A stretch of DNA of 29,764 bases from Gp13-AA77 sp036521995 (GTDB lineage Bacteria > Acidobacteriota > Terriglobia > UBA7540), in NCBI GenBank assembly GCA_036521995.1, contig DATDGR010000043.1, positions 1-29,764 on the forward strand. Direction: 5' to 3'. Every line of letters starts with the position of its first letter. Position 1 is the stretch's first letter. Made by a program: the position numbers and the translations under genes. Shown here piece by piece: positions 6,709 to 13,670 of the stretch. The notes beneath the pieces were generated by a model. The model searched no databases. It was not told the origin of the DNA and saw only the letters and a list, made by a program, of their open reading frames with translations.

Positions 6709-9333
6709 TCACTCGATCACGCCATCACTCAGCGGTCGTTCGACCACGGAGAACTCGAGCCGGTTGTCCACCCGGTCGATGCGGTCAAGCCGCACCTGCA
6801 ATACGTCGCCGAGGCGATAGGCGCGCTTGGACTCCGTGCTGACGATGGCCCGGAGACTCTCCCGGTAAGCATAGCGGTCGTCGCCGAGGCTGTCGAGCGG
6901 GACCAACCCTTCGATAAAGAGATCCGTGAGCTCCACAAAGAACCCGAGACGGGTGAGGCTGATGATGAGGGCCTCAAACTCGTCGCCCAGGCGCTCCGAC
7001 ATGAAGGTAACCTTCTTCCAATCCATCAGCTCGCGCTCGGCGTCCGCGGCGCGCCGCTCGCTCTCGGAGGTTTCGAGACTTAGGGCCTGCAACTCTTCGG
7101 TCGGAATCCGCGCGCCGCCTTCGCAACCGGCCGGGGAACCGTCGAATGTCACAGTCTGCGCCACCCCGGACTTGAGGCCGACAATTGCCACTCTGACGGG
7201 CGGCGCCACACCGAAGCCGCTGACGGACGCGCCGCCTTGCTCTGCCAGCAAGGCCTTGAGCGTGCGATGCACGATCAGGTCCGGGTAACGCCGGATGGGC
7301 GAGGTGAAATGCGTGTAGCTGGGTGAGGCCAGCGCGAAGTGGCCGGTGTTTTCTTCGGAATAGCGGGCCTGCTTCAGCGAGCGGAGCATGAGGTATGAAA
7401 GAATCCGCTCCTCGGGCTTGCCTGCGATGCGCTCCGTCAGGCGCTGGTAATGGCGCGAGGTGATTTTGAAATTGGCGGCCTCGAGCTGTTGCTCGAAGCG
7501 CGGGTGGCGATCTCGGTCCTCACGGGCGCGGACTCGCTGGCGATGCGCCGCCGGCAGCTCGATACCGAGCGAGTAACCAAAGGCGGCGGCGATCTCTTCG
7601 AATTCCAGCACCTTCTTTGGATCCGGTTGTTCATGAATGCGGTAGAGCGTAGGCACGCCGCAGCGCTCGAGATGCACCGCCACCGTCTCATTGGCGGCCA
7701 GCATGAACTCTTCGATGAGGCGGTGGGCGATGTTGCGCTCCGAGCGTGTCACGCCCACCATCCGGCCTTGCTCATCGAACTCGATTTCGGGTGCGGGCAG
7801 GTCAAAGTCAATCGAGCCTCGCGCCTGCCGCCGCCGATTCAGAATCAGGGCTAGCTCCTCCATGAGGTGAAAGTGCTGGGCCAGGCGCGAGTAGCGTGCC
7901 AGAGCATCGCGGTCGCCGCCAAGCACGGCATGGACGGCAGTGTAGGTCATGCGCTCGGCGCTGCGGATGACACCAGGCATGAGCTCGTAGGCCAGCACGT
8001 GACCCTCGGCGTCGATCTCCATCAGCGCCGACATGGTCAGGCGATCGAGGTGGGGATTGAGGCTACAGATGCCGTTCGAGAGCTCCAGCGGCAGCATGGG
8101 CACGGCGCGGTCGGGAAAATAGACACTCGTGCCGCGCAACTGCGCCTCCTGGTCGATCGCCGTACCAGGTCGCACGTAGTGGGCCACATCCGCGATGTGC
8201 ACCTGGAGACGATAGCGGCCGCCGGGCAGGCGCTCGACGAACACCGCGTCATCGAAGTCTTTGGCGGTCTCTCCGTCGATGGTGACGATAGGCAGATCGC
8301 GGAAGTCACGCCGGCCCGCACAGTCGCTCGCGGGCACCGCGTCCGGCGCACGTGCAGCCTCTTCCAGTACTTCGTCCGGAAAGCGATGGGGCAAGTGGTA
8401 CTTGCGAATGATGATCTCGACGTCCACGCCGAAGTCTTCACGGCGGCCGAGCACCTCAATCACCCGGCCGCTCGACGGAATGCCACGCACGGGATCCGGA
8501 AAACGAATGAGCTCGACATCCACAATCTGCCCCTCCAGCTCGCGGGCGCTGTGATCATGGCGGTGCCTGGGATGCGAACTGTGCCGCGGCTCGCCGGACT
8601 CTCCCCCAAATTGCCGGTTTCGGCTCGACTGTCGTTGCGAGGCGGCTGGGGGCCACTCCTCGCCGCGCGGAATGATGATCTGGAAGGGGATGTGCCGGTC
8701 GTAGGGCACGACGTAGTTCGTCCGCACGCCGCACCGGAATTCGCCCACCACCGTCTTCTGTGCCCGTTCGGTAATGTTGACGATGCGCCCTTCGAGCCGC
8801 AGGCCCTCGTCGCGGCCTCGTCCCCGCCCAGGCCCGCGATGAGGCCGCTCAGAGCCACGACTCGCCGGCACGGGCCGCTTCTCGATGACATGCACATCCA
8901 CCCGATCGCCGTGCAAGGCGGAACTCATGCCGAGTGGCGGAATGAAGATGTCCGCACCCACCTTTGTGTCGTCAGGCACCACAAAGCCGTAGCCGTCGCG
9001 ATGGGCGATCAACCGGCCGCTCACCAGGCCTCGGCGGCTGGCAGAACCAAGGCCAGCGGTCAAGCGGGGACCAGTCTCGGTACCATGCTTGGTCCTCCCT
9101 TCTTCGCGAGGCTGCTGATGCACCAGACCGCGCCTTTCGGGCAGCGCGAAGTGACCCTTCTTGAGATAGAGGATCTTGCGGCGGCTGGAGAGTTCCTTGA
9201 GTGCGTGCTTCAGATCGCGCGCCTGGCTGGAGCGCAGTCCGAGTTCGACCACCAATTCTCGGAGGCGGAAGGTTCTGGCCGGATGCCGCTCAAACACTTT
9301 CAGGATTTCAAAGTCAGAGGGCAAGTCACGCAT
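6709..9333 (-). CDS. rnr: Ribonuclease R (RNB-family 3'-5' exoribonuclease)
   Basis: An 874-residue RNase II/R-family enzyme that degrades structured RNA processively from the 3' end. In order there is an N-terminal winged-helix domain (about 1-66), cold-shock OB domains (about 95-300, with HRDGYGFVVPDDTKVGADIF), and the RNB catalytic core (about 340-665). The core has the metal-binding signature D353...D359-F-D361-D362 (IDGETAKDFDDAVFV). It also has HIADVAHYVRPG, FPDRAVPMLP and FTSPIRRYPDLIVHR. A C-terminal S1 domain (about 785-865) completes the RNase R layout. An insertion of roughly 45 residues rich in Gly, Ser and Val separates the end of RNB (LKALLAEQGG) from the conserved SESERRAADAERELMDWKKV segment. 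Low-complexity Arg/His-rich linkers occur near 165-175 and 230-265. The Shine-Dalgarno is weak. It is transcribed alone on the minus strand. Confidence 0.95.
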   Translation of the reverse strand: MRDLPSDFEILKVFERHPARTFRLRELVVELGLRSSQARDLKHALKELSSRRKILYLKKGHFALPERRGLVHQQPREEGRTKHGTETGPRLTAGLGSASRRGLVSGRLIAHRDGYGFVVPDDTKVGADIFIPPLGMSSALHGDRVDVHVIEKRPVPASRGSERPHRGPGRGRGRDEGLRLEGRIVNITERAQKTVVGEFRCGVRTNYVVPYDRHIPFQIIIPRGEEWPPAASQRQSSRNRQFGGESGEPRHSSHPRHRHDHSARELEGQIVDVELIRFPDPVRGIPSSGRVIEVLGRREDFGVDVEIIIRKYHLPHRFPDEVLEEAARAPDAVPASDCAGRRDFRDLPIVTIDGETAKDFDDAVFVERLPGGRYRLQVHIADVAHYVRPGTAIDQEAQLRGTSVYFPDRAVPMLPLELSNGICSLNPHLDRLTMSALMEIDAEGHVLAYELMPGVIRSAERMTYTAVHAVLGGDRDALARYSRLAQHFHLMEELALILNRRRQARGSIDFDLPAPEIEFDEQGRMVGVTRSERNIAHRLIEEFMLAANETVAVHLERCGVPTLYRIHEQPDPKKVLEFEEIAAAFGYSLGIELPAAHRQRVRAREDRDRHPRFEQQLEAANFKITSRHYQRLTERIAGKPEERILSYLMLRSLKQARYSEENTGHFALASPSYTHFTSPIRRYPDLIVHRTLKALLAEQGGASVSGFGVAPPVRVAIVGLKSGVAQTVTFDGSPAGCEGGARIPTEELQALSLETSESERRAADAERELMDWKKVTFMSERLGDEFEALIISLTRLGFFVELTDLFIEGLVPLDSLGDDRYAYRESLRAIVSTESKRAYRLGDVLQVRLDRIDRVDNRLEFSVVERPLSDGVIE

Positions 9334-9394
9334 CTGACTCTTAGTTTAGCACCCCGTCCCGACCTTAGCCGCCCTACCCTTACCCGCAAAGGCC

Positions 9395-9424
9395 TTGACA
9401 GCCGGTCTGAACTGAGTGGATACT
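9395..9424 (+). promoter_or_regulatory. Orphan sigma-70-like promoter diverging from rnr
   Basis: TTGACA (9395-9400), an 18-bp spacer and GATACT (9419-9424) read rightwards into a 450-bp stretch in which I find no convincing protein gene. It may drive a non-coding RNA or be fortuitous. Confidence 0.45.
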
Positions 9425-9529
9425 ATCGATATGTTTAGAGCCGTGCCGGAAGTTCGGGGCCTGGAGATTCTGGACACAGCCTCCCTATGTAGGCCAAAAT
9501 CAGGCTCCCAGGGTTCGAAAAACCGTATA

Positions 9530-9552
9530 CCCCCCCCCACCCCCCCACCCCC
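9530..9552. repeat. C9-A-C7-A-C5 tract (G-quadruplex-prone on the minus strand)
   Basis: A 23-base run of C broken only by two A residues. The complementary strand has three long G runs separated by single T, enough guanines for a G-quadruplex with one-base loops. It lies in non-coding DNA. Confidence 0.8.
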
Positions 9553-9822
9553 AAAGCTGGAATGTCCTTTAGAATCAACAAAAGTGTGCTGTACACTATC
9601 ATTATTTAGCGTCGTACAACTCATTTATAGTCAGCAGGTTAAAAGGATGGTGCTTTAAGAATGTGCACTTAAATCCGGGTCCAGCCAGATGGGCTGCAAC
9701 CAGGAGAGCAGGCAAATCACGCGGCTGATTTCGTGAAGGGAACTTCGCGGAGACGACACCAGGACTCTACCGCCTAATCCGGTCGCGCAACGCTACGGAG
9801 TTGCCGTTCCATGATGTGAGGG

Positions 9823-9864
9823 TCCCTAGCATGAACACTCGAACCTTAGAAAGCACGCTAGGGA
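9823..9864. repeat. 8-bp inverted repeat downstream of tRNA-Leu
   Basis: TCCCTAGC (9823-9830) and GCTAGGGA (9857-9864) are exact complements 26 bases apart, just past the 3' end of tRNA-Leu. They may form a processing or termination hairpin; there is no T tract. Confidence 0.35.
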
Positions 9865-9875
9865 TTGGAAGCTGA

Positions 9876-9962
9876 TGGTGCCGAAGAGAGGACTCGAACC
9901 TCCACGCCCTGACGGGCACTACACCCTGAATGTAGCGCGTCTGCCAATTCCGCCACTTCGGC
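9876..9962 (-). tRNA. tRNA-Leu (anticodon CAG)
   Basis: The minus strand gives a full class II tRNA of 87 bases with encoded CCA. The acceptor stem is GCCGAAG/CTTCGGC with discriminator A, and the anticodon stem CTACA/TGTAG encloses TTCAGGG, so the anticodon is CAG and reads CUG. A long variable arm (TGCCCGTCAGGGCGT) and a TTCGAGT T-loop fit tRNA-Leu. Confidence 0.97.
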
Positions 9963-10013
9963 AAGGAACGGAACGCCGCTTCGCGTCAGATCGGCGCGGA
10001 ACCGCGTGCATTG

Positions 10014-10042
10014 ATTCTGCCATCCGGCCCGGCGGGTGTCAA
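10014..10042 (-). promoter_or_regulatory. Promoter of tRNA-Leu
   Basis: On the minus strand TTGACA (complement of 10037-10042), 17 bp, then CAGAAT (complement of 10014-10019). Predicted start near 10007 gives a leader of about 45 bases before the tRNA. Confidence 0.65.
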
Positions 10043-10371
10043 CGCAAAAGGCCTCGTCTCGTCCTCGTTTTCAGGGACAGAGCCCATGACGTTCTCAGGC
10101 AGGCATTGGCCCCGGAGCTCTCCGCAGAGCCGCGTCTCGGGTCGCGGTGTCCATGGCCCGATGATCCCCGTTCAGGAATCACGAAGCAAATTCCGTGCGG
10201 GCCCTGTCACCAGCTCGGTGCTGAAGGTTGATGCCGGCTGCAACGCCTGATCGCCGACCGCATCCCGGCAAGCGCGGCCAACTCAGTCATGGATTTTTCC
10301 ATCCAAGGTCGTGAACCCCGGTAAAACGGTAGCTCCATGACAATGACCCGGCGGAAATCCGGAGAATGAGG
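10043..10371. other. Gene-free intergenic stretch upstream of VWFA paralogue 3
   Basis: I find no supported gene, RNA or terminator in this stretch. It presumably contains the promoter of the gene starting at 10372, but no good -35/-10 pair stands out. Confidence 0.4.
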
Positions 10372-11553
10372 ATGACTGAGCCTTGCGATGGCTTCGCGGG
10401 CGCGAAGCGCCGCCGGCGGCTTCGGATGGCACTCTGGCTGTCTTTCTGGCTGCTGCCCGCTCTCGCCCCCGGATTTTTCGCGGCCCAACAGCCCCCGGCT
10501 CAGCCCCCGACAGGTCAGCCGGCGCCGGGCCAGCAACTTCCCACCATTTCCAAAGAAGTGAACGTCGTTAGCGTGCTTGCTAGCGTGCGAAACAAGCACG
10601 GGGAGATCATCCGCAATCTGACCAAAGACGACTTCCTACTCGAGGAGGACGGCCGCCCGCAAACCATCCGATACTTCTCGCGCGAGACCGATCTGCCTCT
10701 CACGCTGGGTTTGCTGGTGGACACCAGCATGAGCCAGAGGCGCGTGCTCGACCAGGAGCGCAGCGCCAGCACAACCTTTCTGGATCAGGTGCTGCGCGTG
10801 GGTAAGGACGTGGCCTTCGTGATCCACTTCGACCGCCAAGTGGAGCTTCTGCAGGACATCACTTCGGACCGGCAGAAGCTGCAGGCCGCCCTCAATGAGA
10901 TCGGAACGCCGGAGCTCGCCCGGGCGGACCCGGACGATCCGCAGGGCACCTCGACGGGCCCTTCGGCGGGCGGTCCGCACCGCGGGGGCGGCTACGGCGG
11001 CGGCGGGACCTTGTTGTACGACGCTGTCTACCTGGCGTCCAACGAGATGATGAAGAAGCAGCAAGGCCGCAAGGCGCTGCTGGTGCTCTCGGACGGGGTC
11101 GATCACGGCAGCCAGGAGACTCTGGCGAGCGCGATTGAGGCCGCTCAGCGAGCGGACACGCTGGTGTATTCCGTCCTGTTCGCCGATCAGGAAGGGTACG
11201 GCGGTGGCCATGGCGGCTGGGGCGGCGGCGGCATGGGAGGCATGGGCGGAATGGGGCGGCACGGCGGCGGGGGCGGCGGACACGGCCGCTACCCGCAGGA
11301 GGCGCGTCCGGATGGCAAGAAGATCCTGGAACGCATGTCCAAGGAGACGGGCGGGCAGTTGTTCGAGGTCTCGAACAAAGAACCGCTCGACCAGATCTAC
11401 GACCAGATCCAGGAGGCGCTGCGCAGTCAGTACAGTCTAGGCTACACGCCTGATCCTCCGGATTCTGGCCCCGGCTACCACAAGATCGCCCTGACCACCA
11501 AGGAAAAGGGCCCGATCGTACAGGCCCGCGACGGCTATTACTCCGAGCGCTAG
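10372..11553 (+). CDS. Secreted VWFA-related protein (paralogue 3) with Gly/His-rich loop
   Basis: A 393-residue exported VWFA-related protein. The ATG at 10372 has GGAG seven bases upstream; an in-frame ATG at 10366 is too close to it. A basic N-terminus and hydrophobic segment (about 18-38) form the signal peptide, followed by a Pro/Gln-rich linker. The beta domain (KEVNVVSVLASVRNKHG, RYFSRETDLPLTL) and the A domain with MIDAS D117-S119-S121 (DTSMS) and LSDGVDHGS follow. The ending LRSQYSLGYTP and RDGYYSE matches its relatives. Two glycine-rich insertions mark it out: one before GTLLYDAVYLAS and a longer, histidine-containing one (about residues 280-305) at the place where paralogue 1 has only GFYARAGVGYSG. 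Conserved motifs are closest to paralogue 1. Confidence 0.9.
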   Translation: MTEPCDGFAGAKRRRRLRMALWLSFWLLPALAPGFFAAQQPPAQPPTGQPAPGQQLPTISKEVNVVSVLASVRNKHGEIIRNLTKDDFLLEEDGRPQTIRYFSRETDLPLTLGLLVDTSMSQRRVLDQERSASTTFLDQVLRVGKDVAFVIHFDRQVELLQDITSDRQKLQAALNEIGTPELARADPDDPQGTSTGPSAGGPHRGGGYGGGGTLLYDAVYLASNEMMKKQQGRKALLVLSDGVDHGSQETLASAIEAAQRADTLVYSVLFADQEGYGGGHGGWGGGGMGGMGGMGRHGGGGGGHGRYPQEARPDGKKILERMSKETGGQLFEVSNKEPLDQIYDQIQEALRSQYSLGYTPDPPDSGPGYHKIALTTKEKGPIVQARDGYYSER

Positions 11554-11556
11554 GTC

Positions 11557-11592
11557 CCGCCCCGAAGCTGTCATTCTGAGGAGCCGGGGCGG
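11557..11592. repeat. Stem-loop containing a TGTCATTCTGAGGAG-type repeat
   Basis: CCGCCCCG (11557-11564) pairs with CGGGGCGG (11585-11592) around a loop that contains TGTCATTCTGAGGAG (11569-11583). That string resembles a dispersed intergenic repeat I associate with acidobacterial genomes; this identification is from memory. It follows the stop of VWFA paralogue 3 by a few bases and could double as its terminator, although no T tract follows. Confidence 0.4.
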
Positions 11593-11686
11593 CGACGAGT
11601 CATGGGGGCCTCTGCGACGGGCCGCCAGTAAGCCAGTCCACCCACTCCCCCAGTAAGCTCCTGAGTCAATTGCGCCCGGCTCCTGC

Positions 11687-11692
11687 TAGAAT
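11687..11692 (+). promoter_or_regulatory. -10 box (TAGAAT) placing the merR start at +1
   Basis: TAGAAT ends seven bases before the first base of the ATG at 11700, so transcription would begin at or next to the start codon. No Shine-Dalgarno precedes that ATG. The -35 is poor (GAGTCA-like at 11663-11668). Confidence 0.4.
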
Positions 11693-11699
11693 GGCCTGG

Positions 11700-12158
11700 A
11701 TGCCGCGAAGCCAGCGATCTCGTGCCAGCCGCCGGGGCCAGGACGGGCTCGGGGAAGTCTTCATTCCCGAGAAGCTTTATTTCCGCATCGGCGAGGTCAG
11801 CAAACTGACGCGCACCAAGGAGTACGTTCTGCGTTACTGGGAGACCGAGTTTCCCACCCTGCGGCCCGCGAAGAGTTCCACCGGCCACCGCCTTTACAAG
11901 CGGCGGGATGTGGAACTGGTGCTCGAGATCCGGCGGCTGCTCTACGCGCAAGGATTCACCATCGAGGGCGCCCGCAAGAAGTTGAGCGGTGAAGCCGTCT
12001 CGCGGCAGGAGAAGGTCAGGCAGAAGCATCTGTTTTCCGGGCCGGTGGCCCCAGGCGCCGCAGCCGGGGCTGTCCTCGACGACTCCGGGCTGCGTGCGAT
12101 CCGTCGCGAGCTGCAGGGCATCTTGACCGTCCTGTCGCGAAGGTCAGGGGATCGGTGA
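11700..12158 (+). CDS. MerR-family transcriptional regulator
   Basis: A 152-residue DNA-binding protein. A basic, Arg-rich N-terminal tail (about 1-25) precedes a MerR winged helix-turn-helix (about 28-96; YFRIGEVSKLTRTKEYVLRYWE, GHRLYKRRDVELVLEIRRLLY, GFTIEGARKKL). The C-terminal 45 residues are a weakly conserved tail without effector-binding cysteines, so no metal or drug ligand can be named. The family layout with TKEYVLRYWE matches the MerR proteins that often sit next to tRNA-Pro in deltaproteobacteria and acidobacteria, and a tRNA-Pro does follow 76 bp downstream. An upstream in-frame start at 11670 is possible but lies inside the promoter region and has no ribosome site. Confidence 0.88.
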   Translation: MPRSQRSRASRRGQDGLGEVFIPEKLYFRIGEVSKLTRTKEYVLRYWETEFPTLRPAKSSTGHRLYKRRDVELVLEIRRLLYAQGFTIEGARKKLSGEAVSRQEKVRQKHLFSGPVAPGAAAGAVLDDSGLRAIRRELQGILTVLSRRSGDR

Positions 12159-12185
12159 GAGGCAGCGGAGGAGGCCCCAATCAGC

Positions 12186-12219
12186 TTGACGCCGGTGCCC
12201 GCTCCCGGTAACCTATGAT
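12186..12219 (+). promoter_or_regulatory. Candidate promoter of tRNA-Pro(GGG)
   Basis: TTGACG (12186-12191) is followed at 17 bp by TAACCT (12209-12214) and overlapping that by TATGAT (12214-12219). One of the two should serve as -10; start would be about 10 bases before the tRNA. Confidence 0.45.
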
Positions 12220-12234
12220 GTGTAGATACCTGTT

Positions 12235-12311
12235 CGGGACGTGGCGCAGCCTGGTAGCGCACTTGCTTGGGGTGCAAGGGGTCGCCAGTTCAAATCTGGC
12301 CGTCCCGACCA
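12235..12311 (+). tRNA. tRNA-Pro (anticodon GGG)
   Basis: 77 bases including encoded CCA. The acceptor stem is CGGGACG/CGTCCCG with discriminator A. The anticodon stem CTTGC/GCAAG encloses TTGGGGT, giving anticodon GGG. The T arm is GCCAG-TTCAAAT-CTGGC. Confidence 0.96.
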
Positions 12312-12320
12312 TGGATACAG

Positions 12321-12390
12321 TGACAAGTAGTGAGTGAACCGCACAAGGACGCCGCTGGTTCGCTTCGCTAGTCATCACTCGTCGCTGTCA
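12321..12390 (+). repeat. Long imperfect stem-loop between the two tRNA-Pro genes
   Basis: TGACA (12321) and TGTCA (to 12390) form the outer pair and GAACC (12336-12340) and GGTTC (12357-12361) the inner pair. AGTGA and TCACT-like segments lie between them. The spacer RNA between the tRNAs could fold back on itself as a processing stem. Confidence 0.4.
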
Positions 12391-12399
12391 TTGCTTTGT

Positions 12400-12473
12400 C
12401 GGGGCGTGGCGTAGCCTGGTAGCGCGCTTGGTTCGGGACCAAGAGGTCCCCAGTTCAAATCTGGGCGCCCCGA
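12400..12473 (+). tRNA. tRNA-Pro (anticodon CGG)
   Basis: 74 bases, CCA not encoded. The acceptor stem is CGGGGCG/CGCCCCG with discriminator A. The anticodon stem CTTGG/CCAAG encloses TTCGGGA, so the anticodon is CGG. The T arm CCCAG-TTCAAAT-CTGGG is nearly that of its neighbour. DNA to its right is decayed (pseudogenes), as is common at tRNA integration sites. Confidence 0.96.
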
Positions 12474-12485
12474 TTAATCTTTTGA

Positions 12486-12947
12486 ATGCAGGCCACCTTG
12501 ATCCCGCTCAGTCTGATCGCCGATGCCGGTATCGCTCCGGGCACCGGCTGTCGCGTGCTCAATCATGAAATTATGGTTGGAAAGCACTGTGATCACGTGG
12601 GCGGAGAACGCAAAGCTGCCCGAGCGCTGGTGAAAGGCGAAGCTGATGCCGCCTGCCTGCTCGACGCCAACTACGAGGTCTTCATCAATGAAGGCACCCT
12701 CGATCCGGGCACGACGCGGGTGCTGGCTTCAACACCTCCCTACGGTCACTGCAACTTTACGGAGCCCCCGGCGGTACCCGAAGATCGTACTGGTCCGTTC
12801 GTCGATTCACTACTCGCGATGTCCCTTCAAGATCTCGAAGTGCGCGCTTTGATGGAGCTCGAGGGTCTTAAGCAATGGCTGCCCGCGCGCATCAGCGGCT
12901 ACGCGCGGCTTGAAAAAGCTGTCGAGCGATTTAGATTCTACCGTTAG
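12486..12947 (+). pseudogene. 5'-truncated PhnD-like phosphate/phosphonate-type substrate-binding protein
   Basis: The 153-residue ORF matches the C-terminal half of PhnD-like periplasmic binding proteins. The opening QATLIPLSLIADAGI corresponds to the mid-protein hinge segment of that family. It is followed by GKHCDHVGGERKAARALVKGEADAACLLDANY, TRVLASTPPYGHCNF and a C-terminal LEGLKQWLPARISGYARLEKAV. The N-terminal lobe and signal peptide are missing. An in-frame stop lies directly before the first ATG, and the tRNA-Pro ends only 12 bases upstream, so the break coincides with the tRNA 3' end. No Shine-Dalgarno is present. I read it as a relic left by insertion or deletion at the tRNA. Confidence 0.75.
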
Positions 12948-12994
12948 TCAGCGACGACCACCGGAAAGCGGTGCTGGCTTTTCATTCTCGTGCC

Positions 12995-13670
12995 ATGCCA
13001 GTCTCAACTCCAAAGCAGTCGCTCGATCCCGAAGACCTTACGCTCCCGTACTGTTGCGGCGCGCCTTGTCGCCTTTAGCGGAAGGGGACTGGCTTGAGGT
13101 GCGCGCAGAGTCGCCCGCCTTTGCCGAAAGCCTCTTGGCGTGGTGTCGCAAGGAAGGGCGCCGTTACGAATGCGCCGCGCCCGGACTGCAACGAATCCAA
13201 AAGGCTGCCTCTACTCCTCTCGTCGCAACTTTGCGCTCGAAACCTTTCGAGGTGGCGGAACCCACTTGGGGCCTGGCGCCGCGCGGCGCACGTATCGAGG
13301 TCGGAGGACCCCCGTTCAGCTTTACGCTTCGCCGGAAGCGGGATGTGTGGGCAAGTGAATTGGACAAAATCTTCCGTCAGGCCGTTGCCAACCAGTGGTC
13401 GGCAGCGCGCGACATCCCTTGGCACCAGCTTCCGAAACTCTCGGTCGATCTGGAACAAGCCGTCTGCCAGGTCATGACCTTCCTAACTGAAAATGAATTT
13501 GCAGCGCTCTATGTCCCTGCGCGCTTCATTCCCAGAATCCATCCCCACTATCGCGAAGTGGTGGAAGTGCTCGCCGTGCAGGTAGCAGATGAGGCTCGAC
13601 ATGCCGATGCCTTTACCCGGCGCGCTGAGGCGGCGGGCGTTGGATTGGGCACAACCGCCCGGCAAGATTG
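12995..13670 (+). pseudogene. TusA-like / ferritin-like fusion gene, frameshifted and 3'-truncated
   Basis: The likely original start is ATG 12995 (MPVSTPKQSLDPEDLTL), in frame 2. Near 13050 the coding frame shifts to frame 1, where PVLLRRALSPLAEGDWLEVRA and AWCRKEGRRYE continue a small TusA-like (sulfur-carrier fold) domain. A linker leads to a ferritin-like helical region (about 13375-13640) with LTENEFAALYVPARFIPRIHP and a diiron-type DEARH motif. Around 13670 the ferritin-like sequence stops and the DNA becomes the antisense of the adjacent permease relic, so the last helix is lost. The open frame from 12910 to 13794 is therefore a chimera, not one protein. Neither function can be active in this form. 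Confidence 0.65.

Larger units (their letters stand above)
9425..9875. other. Gene-free intergenic stretch between rnr and tRNA-Leu
   Basis: No ORF here has protein-like composition or a supported start. The stretch holds a candidate promoter at its left edge, a long C tract (9530-9552), and an AT-richer patch (about 9560-9670) unlike the surrounding DNA. A small hairpin (CAGCC/GGCTG, about 9683-9695) and an inverted repeat at 9823-9864 are also present. I considered 6S and other known RNAs and could not fit one. Confidence 0.5.

Noticed and set aside
7867..9438. A 523-codon plus-strand ORF opposite rnr
   Set aside because: It is the antisense of RNase R, whose domains and catalytic residues are clear; the composition is His/Ala/Arg-rich as expected for a GC-rich shadow frame, and there is no ribosome site.
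9431..9640. 6S RNA or another known structural RNA
   Set aside because: Some GGGTTCGAA-like strings are suggestive, but I could not build the closing stem and central bubble of 6S, nor any SRP or riboswitch core.
9416..9658. An 80-codon ORF starting near the orphan promoter
   Set aside because: No ribosome site, and it runs through the C tract to give a run of prolines; it is not protein-like.
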